NCBI RefSeq assembly: GCF_028453695.1
Contig: NC_135782.1
Location: 9,362,001-9,426,000, forward strand
Direction: 5' to 3'
DNA from: Augochlora pura
Taxonomy: Eukaryota; Arthropoda; Insecta; Hymenoptera; Halictidae
Length of the DNA: 64,000 nucleotides
The notes under the pieces were generated by a model that worked only from the letters and a program-made list of their open reading frames with translations, did not search any database and had not been told where the DNA came from. Within the stretch, counting starts at the first letter, position 1. Every line of letters starts with the position of its first letter. Positions 47,806-60,174 of the stretch are shown here, piece by piece. The translations under genes and the position numbers were made by a program.

Positions 47806-50800
47806 TCTAATTCTTTTGTATTTGTTGTATGCACTAAATAAGACAACACTGCAGTATACCTGTAATAATTACACAATAATATTAGAATATTATCATTAAT
47901 ATAATAATAATAATATTATAATACAATATAATAGTAACATTATAATGTAATATAATAGTATTTTGTAATATAATATAAATAGTAATTTGTACTACATTGT
48001 ACAACATGATTATTTCTGGTCCACCGCGCATCTATGCACAGTGCATACAGTAAATTCTCTCCAATCGTCCCTCACCTTGTAAACAAAAATGGACACTTCG
48101 GGGCGAGGGGAAGACGATCACGCGAGTCATAATTTACAGTACTTCCATCCCAGGAGAAATTGCCGTTGGTGTAAAAGCCATGCAAAAACTTCACGTATTA
48201 AATTGATTTTTCAATTTTTACCGGGAATCTTGACAGAAATTATACACCGAACGCTACTTACGGCTTTTTAATTACGCTTAATAGACGTACAATTACCATT
48301 AGTCCAACGAATCTGTGATCTAATGATAACATTCGCTCCTCCGTACTTTCAGCTGGCAGAAAGCAACTTTCTATAAGTTCCCCTACCTCCGCCACTATAA
48401 TTACGTTTTATCGACCATTTAATAATCGCCATCATTTCCTCCCCGCGTTAAAAGTTAATAATGTTTGCTTCAGTGACGAATGAGGACAGACGAGTCGTTT
48501 GCTCTCGACATATAAAACGATTCCTCAAGTTCTATTTCCAAAGTAGAAACAACAATTTGCCACGGTTTAAATATTACGACTTAATTAACGCGATTCGAGA
48601 CGATTAAACGCGACAAAAAATGATTTATATTGTCGATGATTCGAACGAGTTCAAGGCAACGCAAGTACGCGTCTAATCACAATGTATCTCACTAATTCGT
48701 TTCATTGAACAGAGATAAGAGTTTGAAACACTTGGAAAAATCGTTTAAAAAACTCCTCGAAAATTTCGGAATCTCCGGCAGCTCACCGACGGAATAAGGT
48801 TCCGTGCAGTCGAATATATCGCACCGGTTATCACGAGGACATTTCCACAACGTGCCTGTCCAACTTTGCAGATCGATGTGCTCTAAATTGTTTCCCGGCC
48901 ATTCGAGACACGGCGGCGAACACGAGACGTTCCCCGGAGAAAAAGCGGCGGAAACGCGGGAAAATCAATTCTTTAGGAAGAAAAGAGAGTGCGAGAAGCG
49001 CGGGTAAATTGATATTTACTCAAGTCGGTCTGAAGCTGCGATTCTCGTTACATTAAAATACCGTCCTGTGTACCGCGAACACGAGCTGCCAGGAAAGAGG
49101 GTGTCCATTATCAAAGGGCGCGCGCACTCCAAAAAATTACTCGAAAAAATTACGACCGCTTTTACACGCGTTGCTGGCATTTCATTTTCGAGCAGCGTTT
49201 TCCGCCCTCGATAACCAGGCGTTCAATCGCGGGGCGCGCGCGCTCGTTCGAATACGCTCCCGGCTGTTTATTAATTCCGAGACGATTTTACGTCGCGGCA
49301 CGAAAGAAACCGAGGAAAAGTTCCGGCCGGTCGACTACTAAATAATTATCCTAATTCCTCTTAAAGTTCAAGCGGTCGGTTAGGCGAGACGCGACGGAGG
49401 TTCGCAAAAGCCCGGGGATAAATTACCGCGCCGCGGCATAATGGTTCCGGCTAATTTACGGGGGTAGAAATGAAAGTTTTTTGCGTAGATTCGCGCCGAT
49501 GCCCGGGCGCCGTAATAACTCGTCTTCCGTGCCTCGAGCCCACCTTTCTGCTCTTTTCTTGTCCCGGTCGCATCCCCCGTTAGCCGCGCGGCACTTTTAT
49601 CTTCCGGCTTCGCCTTTTCCGGCCGCGCCATCCGCATAGAAACACGCGGAATCCCCGCGGGCGGCGGGCTCCAATTCTTCGACTGCCGCGCAGCGCTCGA
49701 GCAACTTTCAGCGAGTTTCTCGCCGTTTCGGCGCGGAAAAAATCAATTCTGTTTTACCGAACGTTGCGAGAAATTCTAGGCGGCTCTTTGGAAAATTCTC
49801 CGTTCGGATTCGTCGCGGTTTTCTATGTCTGCTGCGGTTGTTGCTTCGAACTTTTTAAGCGTTTCTCGCGAAGCTGACGATTGAGTAGGTTAGAATGATA
49901 TTTTTTTACTGGTAGGAAGAATGGGTGATTATTGTTCTTTAACATGCGTATTGTTTTTTGAATCAATTTATTGTTAAGATAATTTAGAGCTAATTTAGAG
50001 TGAAGTATATTTTAAGTGAAGTAGATTTACAGACAAGTGAATTTAAAGTAAAATTAATCTATAGTTCATTTAATCTATAATAAAATTGATTTAAAGCTCA
50101 GTTAATCTGTAGCAGCATTTTAATTCTTTTCACTTGTCTTTTGACTTCTTTACTCATGTTATATTATCATAGAAATTATACGGAATTTAAATAAATCTAT
50201 TCTTGTCACTGTACTTACTAAATATCACACGAAATAAAGGAAAATATTTACAATACATTTGGAAAATTAAAAATGTTTTACTTCGTAAACTAATATCCCA
50301 GTTTTATCAGAAACAATTTATTAATTTAATCTTTTCGATTTCCACCACACTGTTATCAAGTTATGCAAATCATTTCAGTTCCATTTGATCATAAATTGAC
50401 AGAGCTGATTTAGCTATACACTGTTAAAAATGAATGAAATCTCTAAAAGATTATTTCTAACAAAACTGTAATAAATAGTACAGTGTCTTACATTTGAAAA
50501 GCAACAAATGCTTATTTTAAAATGTTTATTTATTAGCAATAGGAACTGAAACATTCTGTATCCGTTAAAGTATGGCGAAAATCCATAAGAGATTAAATAT
50601 TATTAAACAATTCGGGTATTAAAAGAGGCAAATTAGTTAAATGGTGCCTCCTCGCGTGAAGAAGAACGACCGAGGGTGGAGACAGCGGCGTGATGAAAGA
50701 GCGGAAGGAAGGAAGAACTAATTGCAGTTTTGACTACTCGGAAAACTGCTATGGCTAGCCGCGGTTAAATACAGCCATGAATGGAATATTTCATTAAGTA

Positions 50801-52087
50801 CGGGTCGCGGAAGTTTCGCGCACCTGTGGGCAACGCGGGCTCTCTCGGGGAAGATGCTTTCGATATTTGGCTGGCCTGACCCGCAGCTCATCCCGTCGAT
50901 GCCGCGGAACTAAGTTCGCAAGAAAATTGAGTTCCGTGCCTTATTCTCGCAGGCAACTTATTCGAGTGCGCGCGCCCGATGAAAGTGATTTATGGGGTGC
51001 GCCGTATACGAATCGGGCCTCGAAACCGTTCCAAAAATACGCGTTTAAAACTGTTACTTGAAAAGTTCCGCTTAATGCTTTCATTGGCGACCGAAATATC
51101 TAGCGGTTCGCCAACGGTGTCGTGTCATTTTTGACAACGAAACCGTTCACCTTTCTTTTTCATAATGTCCGAGGTGCACTAATTTAGCTTGGGTCAAATG
51201 TGACTCGCTTTCCCGAGTATTAAGCGAAAAATAGCGAGGTTGATGCAGTTTGGTAAGACCTGAGGAAAGGCATTATAAATATACAGAATAATAATTGCAA
51301 TTATTGAGATAAAAAGGCTTCGTTGCTCAGAAATATATGATCAGAAAGAAAAATTTCTATTATATATGTGTACTATGGTATTTTATGGAATTTAATATGG
51401 TATTTAATATGGTATATTATACGTGCTATGGTATACGTCTGAAGTTATTATTAGAAGATAGATTTCATGCACCCGTTGCAGAAATTTATAAACAAAGCAC
51501 ACAATATCGAGAATATCACAATAATATTACAATTATGGAAGAATTAATTTTGACTTCGAAACATATTACTTAAGAAAGAAATAAAATTCCACTTGTTTCA
51601 TCCGCCTTGCAATTACCTTATCTAACATTTATTTTGCACAGAAATCCACAATCCAGATACATTAATTCGTCACGCTCCTTCAACTGCATTATTGCACATT
51701 AAATGGCGGATTTCTAAGAAAATAGTAAATTGTAAAATCGCCAGTTAATACACAACAATCCAATGCACCATCATACTTGTAACATGGTCCCTGCTCTAAA
51801 CCACCATTACGACTTCGCCTACGTCTATATCCACGCAAAGAACACCATGACACGCAGATCTCGCAAACGTAATCCCGCCGAATCCCACCGTCCGCTTAAC
51901 CATCATCGTTGCAGTGCTCACATCATAAACGAAAATTAACTAACTGCTTAATTATCGAGCCAAGATCGAATTTCCTTTGAGCCGGAACAAGCAGCCAGCA
52001 TTAACATCCGAATTCAACGGATTCGTGAGGAAGCTACGATCGCGATGCTATCCAAAAGCCAGCGGTTTACGATAACGCTTATAGAAG

Positions 52088-52089
<2 letters not shown>
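47806..52089. other. AT-rich DNA with a CpG-rich island (48880-49860)
   Basis: No recognised gene. Short frames at 48804-49007 and 49380-49637 are composition-driven. 50860-51060 is another GC-richer patch. Confidence 0.4.

Positions 52090-52151
<62 letters not shown>
52090..52151. repeat. (GA)n microsatellite, ~31 units
   Basis: A pure GA run of about 62 bp. Reading frames across it give poly(RE) or poly(SL) and are artefacts. Confidence 0.98.
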
Positions 52152-52152
<1 letters not shown>

Positions 52153-53575
52153 GCAGAGCGGAACCGAGCCGGTACCGGCATAATACGGATAATTTGTATA
52201 ACTACCGTCCCTTACGAAGCCAGCCTTTGCGATATCGAAATCAAACAGGGCCGGTTGCTCACCGAATGCTCGAATTACCAGCTCCACTTGCGAACCGTTC
52301 AAAACCGACCGGACCCGGGACTCTGTCTTGTGACGAAGCCCAGGGGGTATACGGGGGCGATCTAGGGATCAGAGGTCAACAGGAACGGGCAACGGAACCC
52401 GCAGTTCACTTGACGTTTCGCTGACCCCTTCCCTGTAAACCGACGCGCAGCGATACATCTTTTCCCAAAACGTTGATCATTCCTATGGGAGTTAAGTGAA
52501 AATGTATATTTTCTTTCAACAATATAATATTATTAGTAATAATAATATTTAATATAACATTAGCAGTATGTAAATAAGATAATGATAAGATTGGGAAATT
52601 CGAAATGGAAAATCAGACACCATTGACATAAATATTGTCCTTAAAATTATAGAAATATAATCGTAACATTTAAAATTTCCAAATATGTTCGATATTGATA
52701 TTTAATTTTAAAGAGAATAAGATATAAAAATATAATAAAATATCAGCACATTGATGCAAATTATATTATTCAAATAGTTATGTGTATAACTCAAATGCGT
52801 TCTAACGAATCACTTACTAAGAATAAATAAAACAGACATGTTCTTATATCACAAAAATTAGATAAACATATCTTTGTTTCCAGCTTTGTATGTAAAAATT
52901 AACATATTTAATTTATAATTGTGAGAGAGAGTAGCACAGGGAGAGATAATGGGAGTCCGAGCGAGAGAGAATGCATCTGTGAGAAAGAAAGAGTGAGAGA
53001 TAGAAAGTGTTAGAGAGAGAAAGAGAGGGGGAGAGGTAGAGAGAGAGGGGGAGGGAGAGAGGACAAACGCATAATGTGTCCAAACCAATCCTGTGCCTGG
53101 CAGGTAGGACCGATTCGATAAGCTCTTAATCCATCGGCAATTAGTCCGCGCAACGGCCCGCCGCCAACCCCCGCCAACCCCGGCCAACCCCCTCCGTCGT
53201 CTAAAGCCTTGGACCCCTCGCAAACGATCGTTGTCTCTGTCCGTCTCCTCGAATCGGCCGTTTTCCCTTCCCTTTTTCATCCCCGCCCGCCCTCGCGCTC
53301 TCTCCAGTTGGCTAATTCAACAGTCCCTCCTGCGACTGTATAATTAACCACCGGTGGCTGGGGTGTGTTTATGCACGGAATGCGGTCGCTACTCGTGCAC
53401 GATATTCATGGTCCGCCGACTCGGACAATAGCGGAAAGATACGCTAGCTCATGCTCAGACAGCCCCGAGTGCTGGAGCTTTATTCGATCACGATGTTTAG
53501 CTGTTGATAAGATGCCGAACAATTATTGTTTCAAACTGATTTACAAGCGCGAAAATTACAAGAAATGTATCAGAC
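52152..53575. other. non-coding, mixed composition
   Basis: A GC patch at 52150-52450 and CCAACCCC repeats at 53161-53193 are the only notable items besides the GA-rich tract. Confidence 0.4.
52922..53070. repeat. GA-rich purine tract
   Basis: GAGAGAGAG-type sequence with AAAG and GGGG interruptions for ~150 bp; it could form triplex structures. Confidence 0.8.
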
Positions 53576-54091
53576 CGTGCAGTTCAATGTTTAGACTGTA
53601 TTTAGGGGAGAGGTCTATTGTTTGACTCGCAATAAGAAAATAACGATTTGCCTGATCTTTTTTAATGTCGGAAACAGACAATTTGTTTCTTAATGTCGAA
53701 TTTAAAGTTTTAATTGGATCCTGTTTAGAATAAAAGCGATGAATTATACGGTCATTTAAAGTACCAAAAGTGCAGACAATTTACCGTTTCATATACAATT
53801 TAAAGTTTTAATTATACATGTATATGTATATGTATATGCTGAAGAAGAATATCTACAACTGTAGAGACAATCTGTATTTTCATGTTTAATTTAAAATTTC
53901 AATTGCATCTTGAAGAATATTATTGTTGTCGGATCTCCTACAATGATAAATTACACGATTTCGTAATTATAAAAGCACAGGCAATTTTTTCCTTCATATT
54001 TAATTTAAAGTTTCAATTGTATCTTAGAGGAGAGCACTATTTTTTTCCAACAATAAAACCGACAAATTACGCAATTATTTAAAATATAAAA

Positions 54092-54267
54092 ACCTTTTAC
54101 CAATAACTTGCTTTCCATTATCGAGGTATTATTATATAATTTTTTAAATATTAGATATCTTTCGCAATGAATAAATTAGACAAAACAGGTGAAATAAATC
54201 TTGTCTAATACCAAAGTCATGAATGTCCACTAACGTCATGCCGAATGACCGGTTAGTACAGTGTTAA
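54092..54267. mobile_element. family K fragment (right end only)
   Basis: The right end read inward is TTAACACTGTACTAACCGGT then CATTCGGCATGACG, close to the right end of the 62443 copy. TTTAAATATTAGATATCTTTCGC is also shared. The left terminus is missing; the left boundary is approximate. It lies in the tandem repeat of 53576-55990. Confidence 0.45.
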
Positions 54268-54309
54268 TTTAAAATCCCATAATGAAGAGTCCTTTTCTCG
54301 TTTGACCTA

Positions 54310-54521
54310 CAGTCGCCGCGGAATGTATGTTGACACGTCTCAAAAATGCATATTTTCTATTTCAAACCAATAATTTAGGAAATAATCGAAAATATATATG
54401 CGGTATGTTATTTAATATAATACAAACTAGTATATGTAGCACCAAAGAGAACATAAAGTTTATAATAATGACAGAAAAAATTAAATAACTTTTTTATCGA
54501 TTGCGGAAAGTATGTTGACAG
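54310..54521. repeat. left IR/DR end of the Tc1 element
   Basis: The outer transposase-binding motif is at 54310-54338. A diverged inner direct copy (GCGGAAAGTATGTTGACAG) is at 54503-54521. Both share GCGGAA.GTATGTTGACA. Two spaced copies per end are the usual transposase-binding layout in IR/DR Tc1 elements. Confidence 0.85.
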
Positions 54522-54568
54522 CATTGAAAGTTCGTAATTGAGTGTATAATTAACAATAAAACAAATGA

Positions 54569-55582
54569 TTAATATGAAGTTTGATACCCTTTGTTTCTTA
54601 TGACCTCTTCAAGTCTTCTAGGCATACTTTCAAACAATTTATTTATAACATTTTCATCAATACTATTCCAAGCAGCCAGTAATGCTTGTTTAAAAACTGA
54701 TTTATTATTCCGAGATTTCTCACAAACATTTCGATCTAAATGATCCCACAGATGTTCAATTAAATTCAAATCGGGACTTTGAGCAGGCCATGGTAACAAT
54801 TGAATATCATTTTCATTGAAATATTTCACCGCTAGTTTACATTTATGTTTGGGATCGTTATCTTGTTGGAAGATATAATCACCCTGAATGTTCATTTTTA
54901 GTATCGAATCTTGTAAATTCTGTTGCAAAATATTTACATATCCTGCACCTGTTAATATCCCGTCTATAAAGTGTAAATTGCCAACACCATTTGCCGAAAA
55001 ACAACCCCAAACGCATACTGATCCCCCACCGTGCTTTACTGTAGGCGTTATCGCTGTTGATTTAAAGCATTCACCTTGCTTTCTCCACACATACTTCCTT
55101 CTACTACAACATCGAAGTTCAAATTTTGACTCGTCACTGAATATAACTTTCTTCCAAAAATCTGGTGATTTATTTTTAAACTGCTTTGCGAACGCTAAAC
55201 GTTTTTTAGCATTAATTTTAGATATGAATGGTCGTTTTCTTGATATTCGTCCTGCGAATCCTGCTTCTTTTATGCGTGCACGAATTTGTGTTTCTTGAAT
55301 CGGTAGATTTAAATCAGATTTCAACTGTTTGGCCGAAACGAAGGAGTTTTTCTTCACTTCTCGTACAATCACCCGATCCTGTTTACGAGTTGTCTTCCGA
55401 GGACGTCCAGATTTTGGTGCATTTTCTGCAGTTTCATTCTGTTCTAATCTATGTACTATTTTCCTTACACCTTCCGCAGAAATGTTGAAATCAACAGCAA
55501 TTTTTCTTAAAGAATCTCCTCTTATTTTTCTGTTAAATATTTGTGACCTTTCTGCAGGTGTGAGTTCTCTAGTTTTCGGCAC
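54569..55582 (-). CDS. Tc1-like transposase, DD34E, apparently full length (337 aa)
   Basis: The protein catalyses cut-and-paste transposition of its own element into TA dinucleotides. The usual Tc1 domains are in order: a paired-like N-terminal helix-turn-helix (about residues 8-48), an AT-hook-like GRPRK at 59-63, a second helix-turn-helix (about 66-112), and an RNase H-fold catalytic domain. Catalytic residues are visible: D150 in VIFSDESKFELR, D241 in FQQDNDPKH, and E276 in SPDLNLIEHLW, with exactly 34 residues between the last two (DD34E). The glycine-rich box GGGSVCVWGCFSANGVG is at 185-201. Length is typical of the family (about 340 aa). The Met at 55582 is the natural start (MPKTRELTPAERSQ). 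No stop or frameshift interrupts it. It is the only convincing intact gene wholly inside the window and is unrelated to the host gene around it. Confidence 0.95.
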   Translation of the reverse strand: MPKTRELTPAERSQIFNRKIRGDSLRKIAVDFNISAEGVRKIVHRLEQNETAENAPKSGRPRKTTRKQDRVIVREVKKNSFVSAKQLKSDLNLPIQETQIRARIKEAGFAGRISRKRPFISKINAKKRLAFAKQFKNKSPDFWKKVIFSDESKFELRCCSRRKYVWRKQGECFKSTAITPTVKHGGGSVCVWGCFSANGVGNLHFIDGILTGAGYVNILQQNLQDSILKMNIQGDYIFQQDNDPKHKCKLAVKYFNENDIQLLPWPAQSPDLNLIEHLWDHLDRNVCEKSRNNKSVFKQALLAAWNSIDENVINKLFESMPRRLEEVIRNKGYQTSY

Positions 55583-55713
55583 TATAAAGCAATGTTTATA
55601 ATTTAAAGTGGTATTATATGTAGGATATTGTTCAACATTGAGAAAACAACAAATAAATCATTAATTAACACTTATTGTACAAATATATTATAAAAAAATA
55701 AGCTCAAAATTGC

Positions 55714-55925
55714 GTGTCAACTTACTTTCCGCGTGAGCCTTTTATGAAAACTTAAAACTATACGTCTGTTATTCACAGTTTCCTGAACTAAACTAAACAG
55801 TAAGCTAGTATAAGTAAACAATAAGTGATACATACGTTCAGAGCCTGGAAAACAATGTAAACACTCGGCCTTTCATCAGAAATACATAGTTCCAAAACGT
55901 GTCAACATACATTCCGCGGCGACTG
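55714..55925. repeat. right IR/DR end of the Tc1 element
   Basis: The inner motif GTGTCAACTTACTTTCCGC is at 55714-55732. The outer motif, identical in reverse complement to the left terminus, is at 55897-55925. Spacing mirrors the left end. Confidence 0.85.
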
Positions 55926-55990
55926 TACAATCGAACCGATGAACCGCATAATTCTTTTAAACATCGAAACTGCAGACAATCTCGACGTTC

Positions 55991-58432
55991 AATTGACAGG
56001 ATAATAAAACACGAGACCGATGTGCACAGAAACCATTCACTTCGTAAATTGCTTCTTTAAGGATGAGAACATGGAACAATGGTATTTATTACCGTAAATT
56101 CTTCAGGCTGGAATAATAAAGTGGTATGATAAAGGAAGGGAATGTCTTTGATTCGAATTAAATCGCCGATGCTCCGTTCGATAGCTTATCAAGAGAAAAC
56201 GTTCCGTTGCCGAGTTTCAACCCTCTGCCTTGATCGGCGGGTGGGGGGGGGGGGGGGTGTAGTTATGAAGGGGGAATCGGATTATCGGTTTTTGGCCCGT
56301 TCCTGATAAGCTATCGAATGGCACATTAGTGGTTTAATTCGGTTCAAGGACAGTTTTGATTCCTATGTACCTATTTCGCAGTATGTCGGCGTGTTATGCA
56401 GTTATCAGCGGCTAGTTAAACAATTACTTGTACGACGATCATTCTTAAATAGAGATTGGCCGAATTCAATCTTGTAGGTTTTCGAATCATTTCTCACGCT
56501 TGCAGTTTGTTCAAATGAAATTTTAATAATTTTGTTGGCAAATGACAAACTCAATTACTTCATACAATTAAAGTATTTTATTTAGCCAAATTAGAATTGA
56601 AAAGTAAAATTGTGTAATATTAATTAAAGTTTTAATATCGTTACGTTTTGAAGAACTTGGCGAAATTAGGAACATATAATTAATTAGTACGAAAATTAAT
56701 TTTCAGATATGACAACCGAAGTGCTAAGAAGAGGATATTCATTTTAAAGCACATAGTGCATTAGAGAAAATTATAATATGTGATGTTATATTGTATATAA
56801 CATAATATATAATATAATATAACAGAAAATTGTTGTTGCTAAGTATTGAATTAACACATCTACCAACGATTATGTGTTACGTAGAAAACAATGAATGCAT
56901 CTCCATTACCGAATATATTGTTAAAGTGTTGTCCTAACGAAACTATCTCTAATAAAACAATTTGAAATAAAATCGCTTGACTTAAGCGAACTATTTTTAG
57001 AACATATAAACTATGTAATTATGCGAAAAATAGTAGGCACACGATGGAACGCGAAAGTTTTCATACACGCTAAAGATTCAATTGTCACGTAAACTTATTG
57101 GACGTAGTTAATAATTTTGGATCATCGTGTTTTCTAAGAAATTCAATTAGGTACCGCTGTTAAACTGTAATAAAAACAAATTGAACAAATCTCATCCACG
57201 TGTGCAAACACTTTTCCGAGCCACTGTGTACAAATTGCACGCGCGCAAGTGGAACAAGCATGCGATTTCTGCATATTAGGAAATTTGTTTACAGAATCTA
57301 AAGGAGGTCAACTGTTATATCCAAACGCAAAACTTTCTCATTTCTGTAGAAATGGTGTTTAACTAATTCTGAATCGCGGGTGAGGCACTTTGACGTAAAA
57401 CCATTTATAGAAGTGCCGCTGTATTCACAAGTGTTCTTTAAACAAATTCGTCTTTTATACCAAAAAAAAAGGGAAACGCTTCGCAATCTATTCAAATCTT
57501 CCATTAGGGTCGTGGAGCCCGTCATTCCAGGGTGACTAATTACTGTGCCTTTGCTTTGTTTAAATTTGTACATTAGCTTTATATTTATCAAATATGACAC
57601 TATTAAACTTTCACATTATTTTGCTTCTTCTTGAATGAAAATATTTAATATTTTCTATTGGACAAATATGAAGTTAATTGCAGTCTGAAACCAACCTTAT
57701 ATTTATCGAATAAAACATAATAAATTTTGTTACTCGAAAATAAACACAATGAAAGAATACAAAAGTTTAACATCTCTTATTCGATATAAAAATATAAAGT
57801 TAATTATGCTGGAGGAAGAAACTTTATAATTGTCCAATAATATATATTAAATTTTGTGACTTGAAATTAAGCAAAATAAAAGAATCCAAAAATTCGCTAC
57901 GTCCTTAGTCGATAAATATAAATTTAATTACAATCGAAAACAAACTTTATTAATTATTATTATTTAAGACATTATATTTAACTTGAGGATTCTCTTGTTT
58001 CGTTTATTTGTGTATAAAAACGATTCAATATTTCCATGAAAGGTTTCTCTGCGAATCGAAGTCGCGGGTCAGCGATCTGCATTTTCGAATCGTGTGTCAC
58101 GCGAGACTGGCACTCGATGTTCTTTGAGCATTCTCGACGCTTTATCGCGCACTTTCTATAGGAATCTCAGTTGGCAGCGACCTGTCGTCTAGCGACGTGT
58201 CCGGCACGTTCGCAGAAAATGGAAAAAAAAGGGGCGCGCAGAAACAGGGGTGTAATTGCCGTCGAAGAAGAGGCGCACGCACGATATTCGGGTGACTCGT
58301 TCTAAAAGATGCGTACGTGACATTCTGGCGTCTTATTTTCCGGGTGCTCGAAGGAGTCACTGCTTCGTATTGATTCGGTGCCACGCTTAGACTATGCTGG
58401 GACGTCTAAGTAATCATATTTACGCATAGCAA
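55991..58432. other. AT-rich non-coding DNA
   Basis: 57534-57596 shares TAATTACTGTGCCTTTGCTTT...GCTTTATATTTAT with 62199-62253, a small unclassified repeat. No gene recognised. Confidence 0.4.
56243..56257. repeat. poly-G tract
   Basis: About fifteen consecutive G after GGCGGGTG; length may be imprecise for sequencing reasons. Confidence 0.85.
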
Positions 58433-58497
58433 GTTCCAAAAAGTGTATAGAGAGTTGCAGAAAGTGTATAGAAAGTTCCAAAAAGTGTACAGAGAAT
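58433..58497. repeat. 21-bp triplicate (AGTTCCAAAAAGTGTATAGAG)
   Basis: Three near-identical 20-21-bp units, differing by TTGCAG for TTCCAA and ACAG for ATAG. Confidence 0.7.
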
Positions 58498-59949
58498 TTC
58501 ATAATATAATTTGTTCACGCTGTCCCACGAACAAGATAATGTTTATTGTATAAAATGAACTTTAGTGTGAAATGATGGCCAAGGTATGTCTAATTGCAAT
58601 AGAACTTTCGAAATTTTATAATACTTATATGGAACTACGCAGTGACTGCACTGAAATTAAGCAATTAAGCTTTATTTGTTTTACCATTCTTCAGATAAGA
58701 TTTAAAAAAGAAGTTTTTGCTGTCTTATTCACAAGACAGTATATTTTGATATTCTATAAGCGCCGTTTGTTATAAATTGCAGGCTTTGAAATTAATTAAC
58801 GAAATGTGTAGCATGTAATCAGTTAGTAGCTGTTCGGTTTCCCTGTAATTTATATAAAGTTCTCAAAAAATCGACGCAACACATCCTCAGATTTTTATAC
58901 CTTGATATTCGAAAATCAGTATATTTTAAGTGTATACTAATTTCGTTTGCAATAAGTTGCGATCTTCAAAGTTATTTAAATATTGATATAAACTAAAGAG
59001 TGAACGCGTTTTCGACTAACTCACCTGAAGCTTCGTCTACTCTCTGAAAACGCGCAATAAATCGGTAATTTCTCTACAAATATATCGTAACTTTATACCT
59101 AATTACGACTATATTTACAATAATGCCTTACTGAAATTGCTTTCGATGAAAAAGTAAACCCTCTTTGTTTGATATCTTTATCATAAGGAGATCGGAAGTT
59201 GTTGAATCTCGTCCCAAAAAACGAGCATTTCGGGTGTGCACTGGTGCGGCCGTTTCGCGCGCGCTCGGAATAAAGCGAAAAGAGACACGGAGACTTCGAA
59301 AGAGCACAAGAGGGAGCAGCAGCAGCAGCTGCTGTTCGCTGCTTTTGCTGCAAAGAGGAGAAAGCATACTTCGAAAGAACTCACCGTGATACGTCCTCCT
59401 GAGAAACAGCTCGTGGCGTGGCCGCGCCGTGGAGAGCCAGCGAAGACGCGTGACGTGATTCTTGCGAGTACGGCAGCGTCGAGTTGTTCTCCAGTGCCGA
59501 CACAGAGCCATTTTGTTTTCCTACAGACAAAAATCACGATTTCGTAAAAAAAAAAAGACGAATGGCTTTGGTCTCGTCAATATTATTATTTGTTCATAAA
59601 ATCGTCAATAATCCTGCCAATTATCCCGAGACTTACGAAAAAATTAAATTTGATTATTAATTAAATTTTTATGCATCGTGACGCTCCCTTAGGATTACTT
59701 AAACATTTCTTCTCGAACTTCATGGTACAATCTATAATTACGATAATTGTTTCAACTGTTTTCTAATTAGTACAATTTAATATGGATTTAACTTCATTTT
59801 TAACTCCATTTTAGGTTGGGTAAATCTTCTTTGCTGTATCCTTTTTTTTAGTAACGGCGTTAGGTGTAAGAATAATAATCTGTCATGTAATATAGTTTTT
59901 TGTACTGCATCAGTAGACTATATATTATATAATAAGACTAAATGTTATA
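58498..59949. other. AT-rich DNA with a GC-rich patch (59200-59500)
   Basis: The GC patch has AGC repeats near 59316-59330 and overlapping frames on both strands with no known domain. It could be a regulatory island; this is not shown. Confidence 0.35.
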
Positions 59950-60174
59950 TTAGGTCATTCGGAAAGTCGTTTCGTTTTTTTCTTGGTGGAAATGAAACAC
60001 AATAGATTACTAAACAAAAACTGTTGCAAAGAATCGAACAAAATTTTTAGCAAACAAGACTTACTATATCAGTTGTCCAAATATATAATGATTATGCAGC
60101 TTAAGCGTGAAGTTGGCTGTGAAAAAATTAAGTCTTTTCTTGGGAAAAACGAAATTACTTTCCGAACAACCCAA
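59950..60174. mobile_element. mariner-type MITE, 225 bp, TA duplication
   Basis: The left end is TTAGGTCATTCGGAAAGTCG. The right end, reverse complemented, is TTGGGTTGTTCGGAAAGTAA, and both continue TTTCGTTTTT. TA at 59948-59949 and 60175-60176 is the target duplication. The short open frame inside (59983-60177) has no recognisable transposase motif. Confidence 0.85.

Larger units (their letters stand above)
54310..55925 (-). mobile_element. complete Tc1-family DNA transposon, 1616 bp
   Basis: The element begins CAGTCGCCGCGGAATG and ends with the exact reverse complement. The terminal inverted repeat is perfect over 29 bp (54310-54338 and 55897-55925). TA dinucleotides at 54308-54309 and 55926-55927 are the expected target duplication. 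Each end carries a second, inner copy of the terminal motif (54501-54521; 55714-55732), giving IR/DR ends about 200 bp long like those of Sleeping Beauty-type Tc1 elements. The interior holds one uninterrupted transposase gene on the minus strand. The flanks join into a repeat unit when the element is removed (CCTA + CAATCG), marking a clean insertion. Perfect terminal repeats and an open reading frame indicate a young, possibly still mobile copy. Confidence 0.95.
53576..55990. repeat. ~100-117-bp tandem repeat, split by a family K fragment and the Tc1 element
   Basis: Units recur with GCAGACAATTT... about 25 bp before TTTAATTTAAAGTTTCAATTG: near 53576, 53670, 53770, 53863, 53973 and, after the insertions, 55974. 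One unit is cut by the Tc1 element: 54268-54309 supplies its left part and 55926 onward its right part (ATCGAACCGATGAACCGCAT). Confidence 0.65.

Noticed and set aside
52045..52365. Frame with poly(RE) that could pass for a charged helix
   Set aside because: It is the (GA)n microsatellite read in frame.
54888..55601. Plus-strand frames of 86-136 codons
   Set aside because: Shadows of the minus-strand Tc1 transposase gene.
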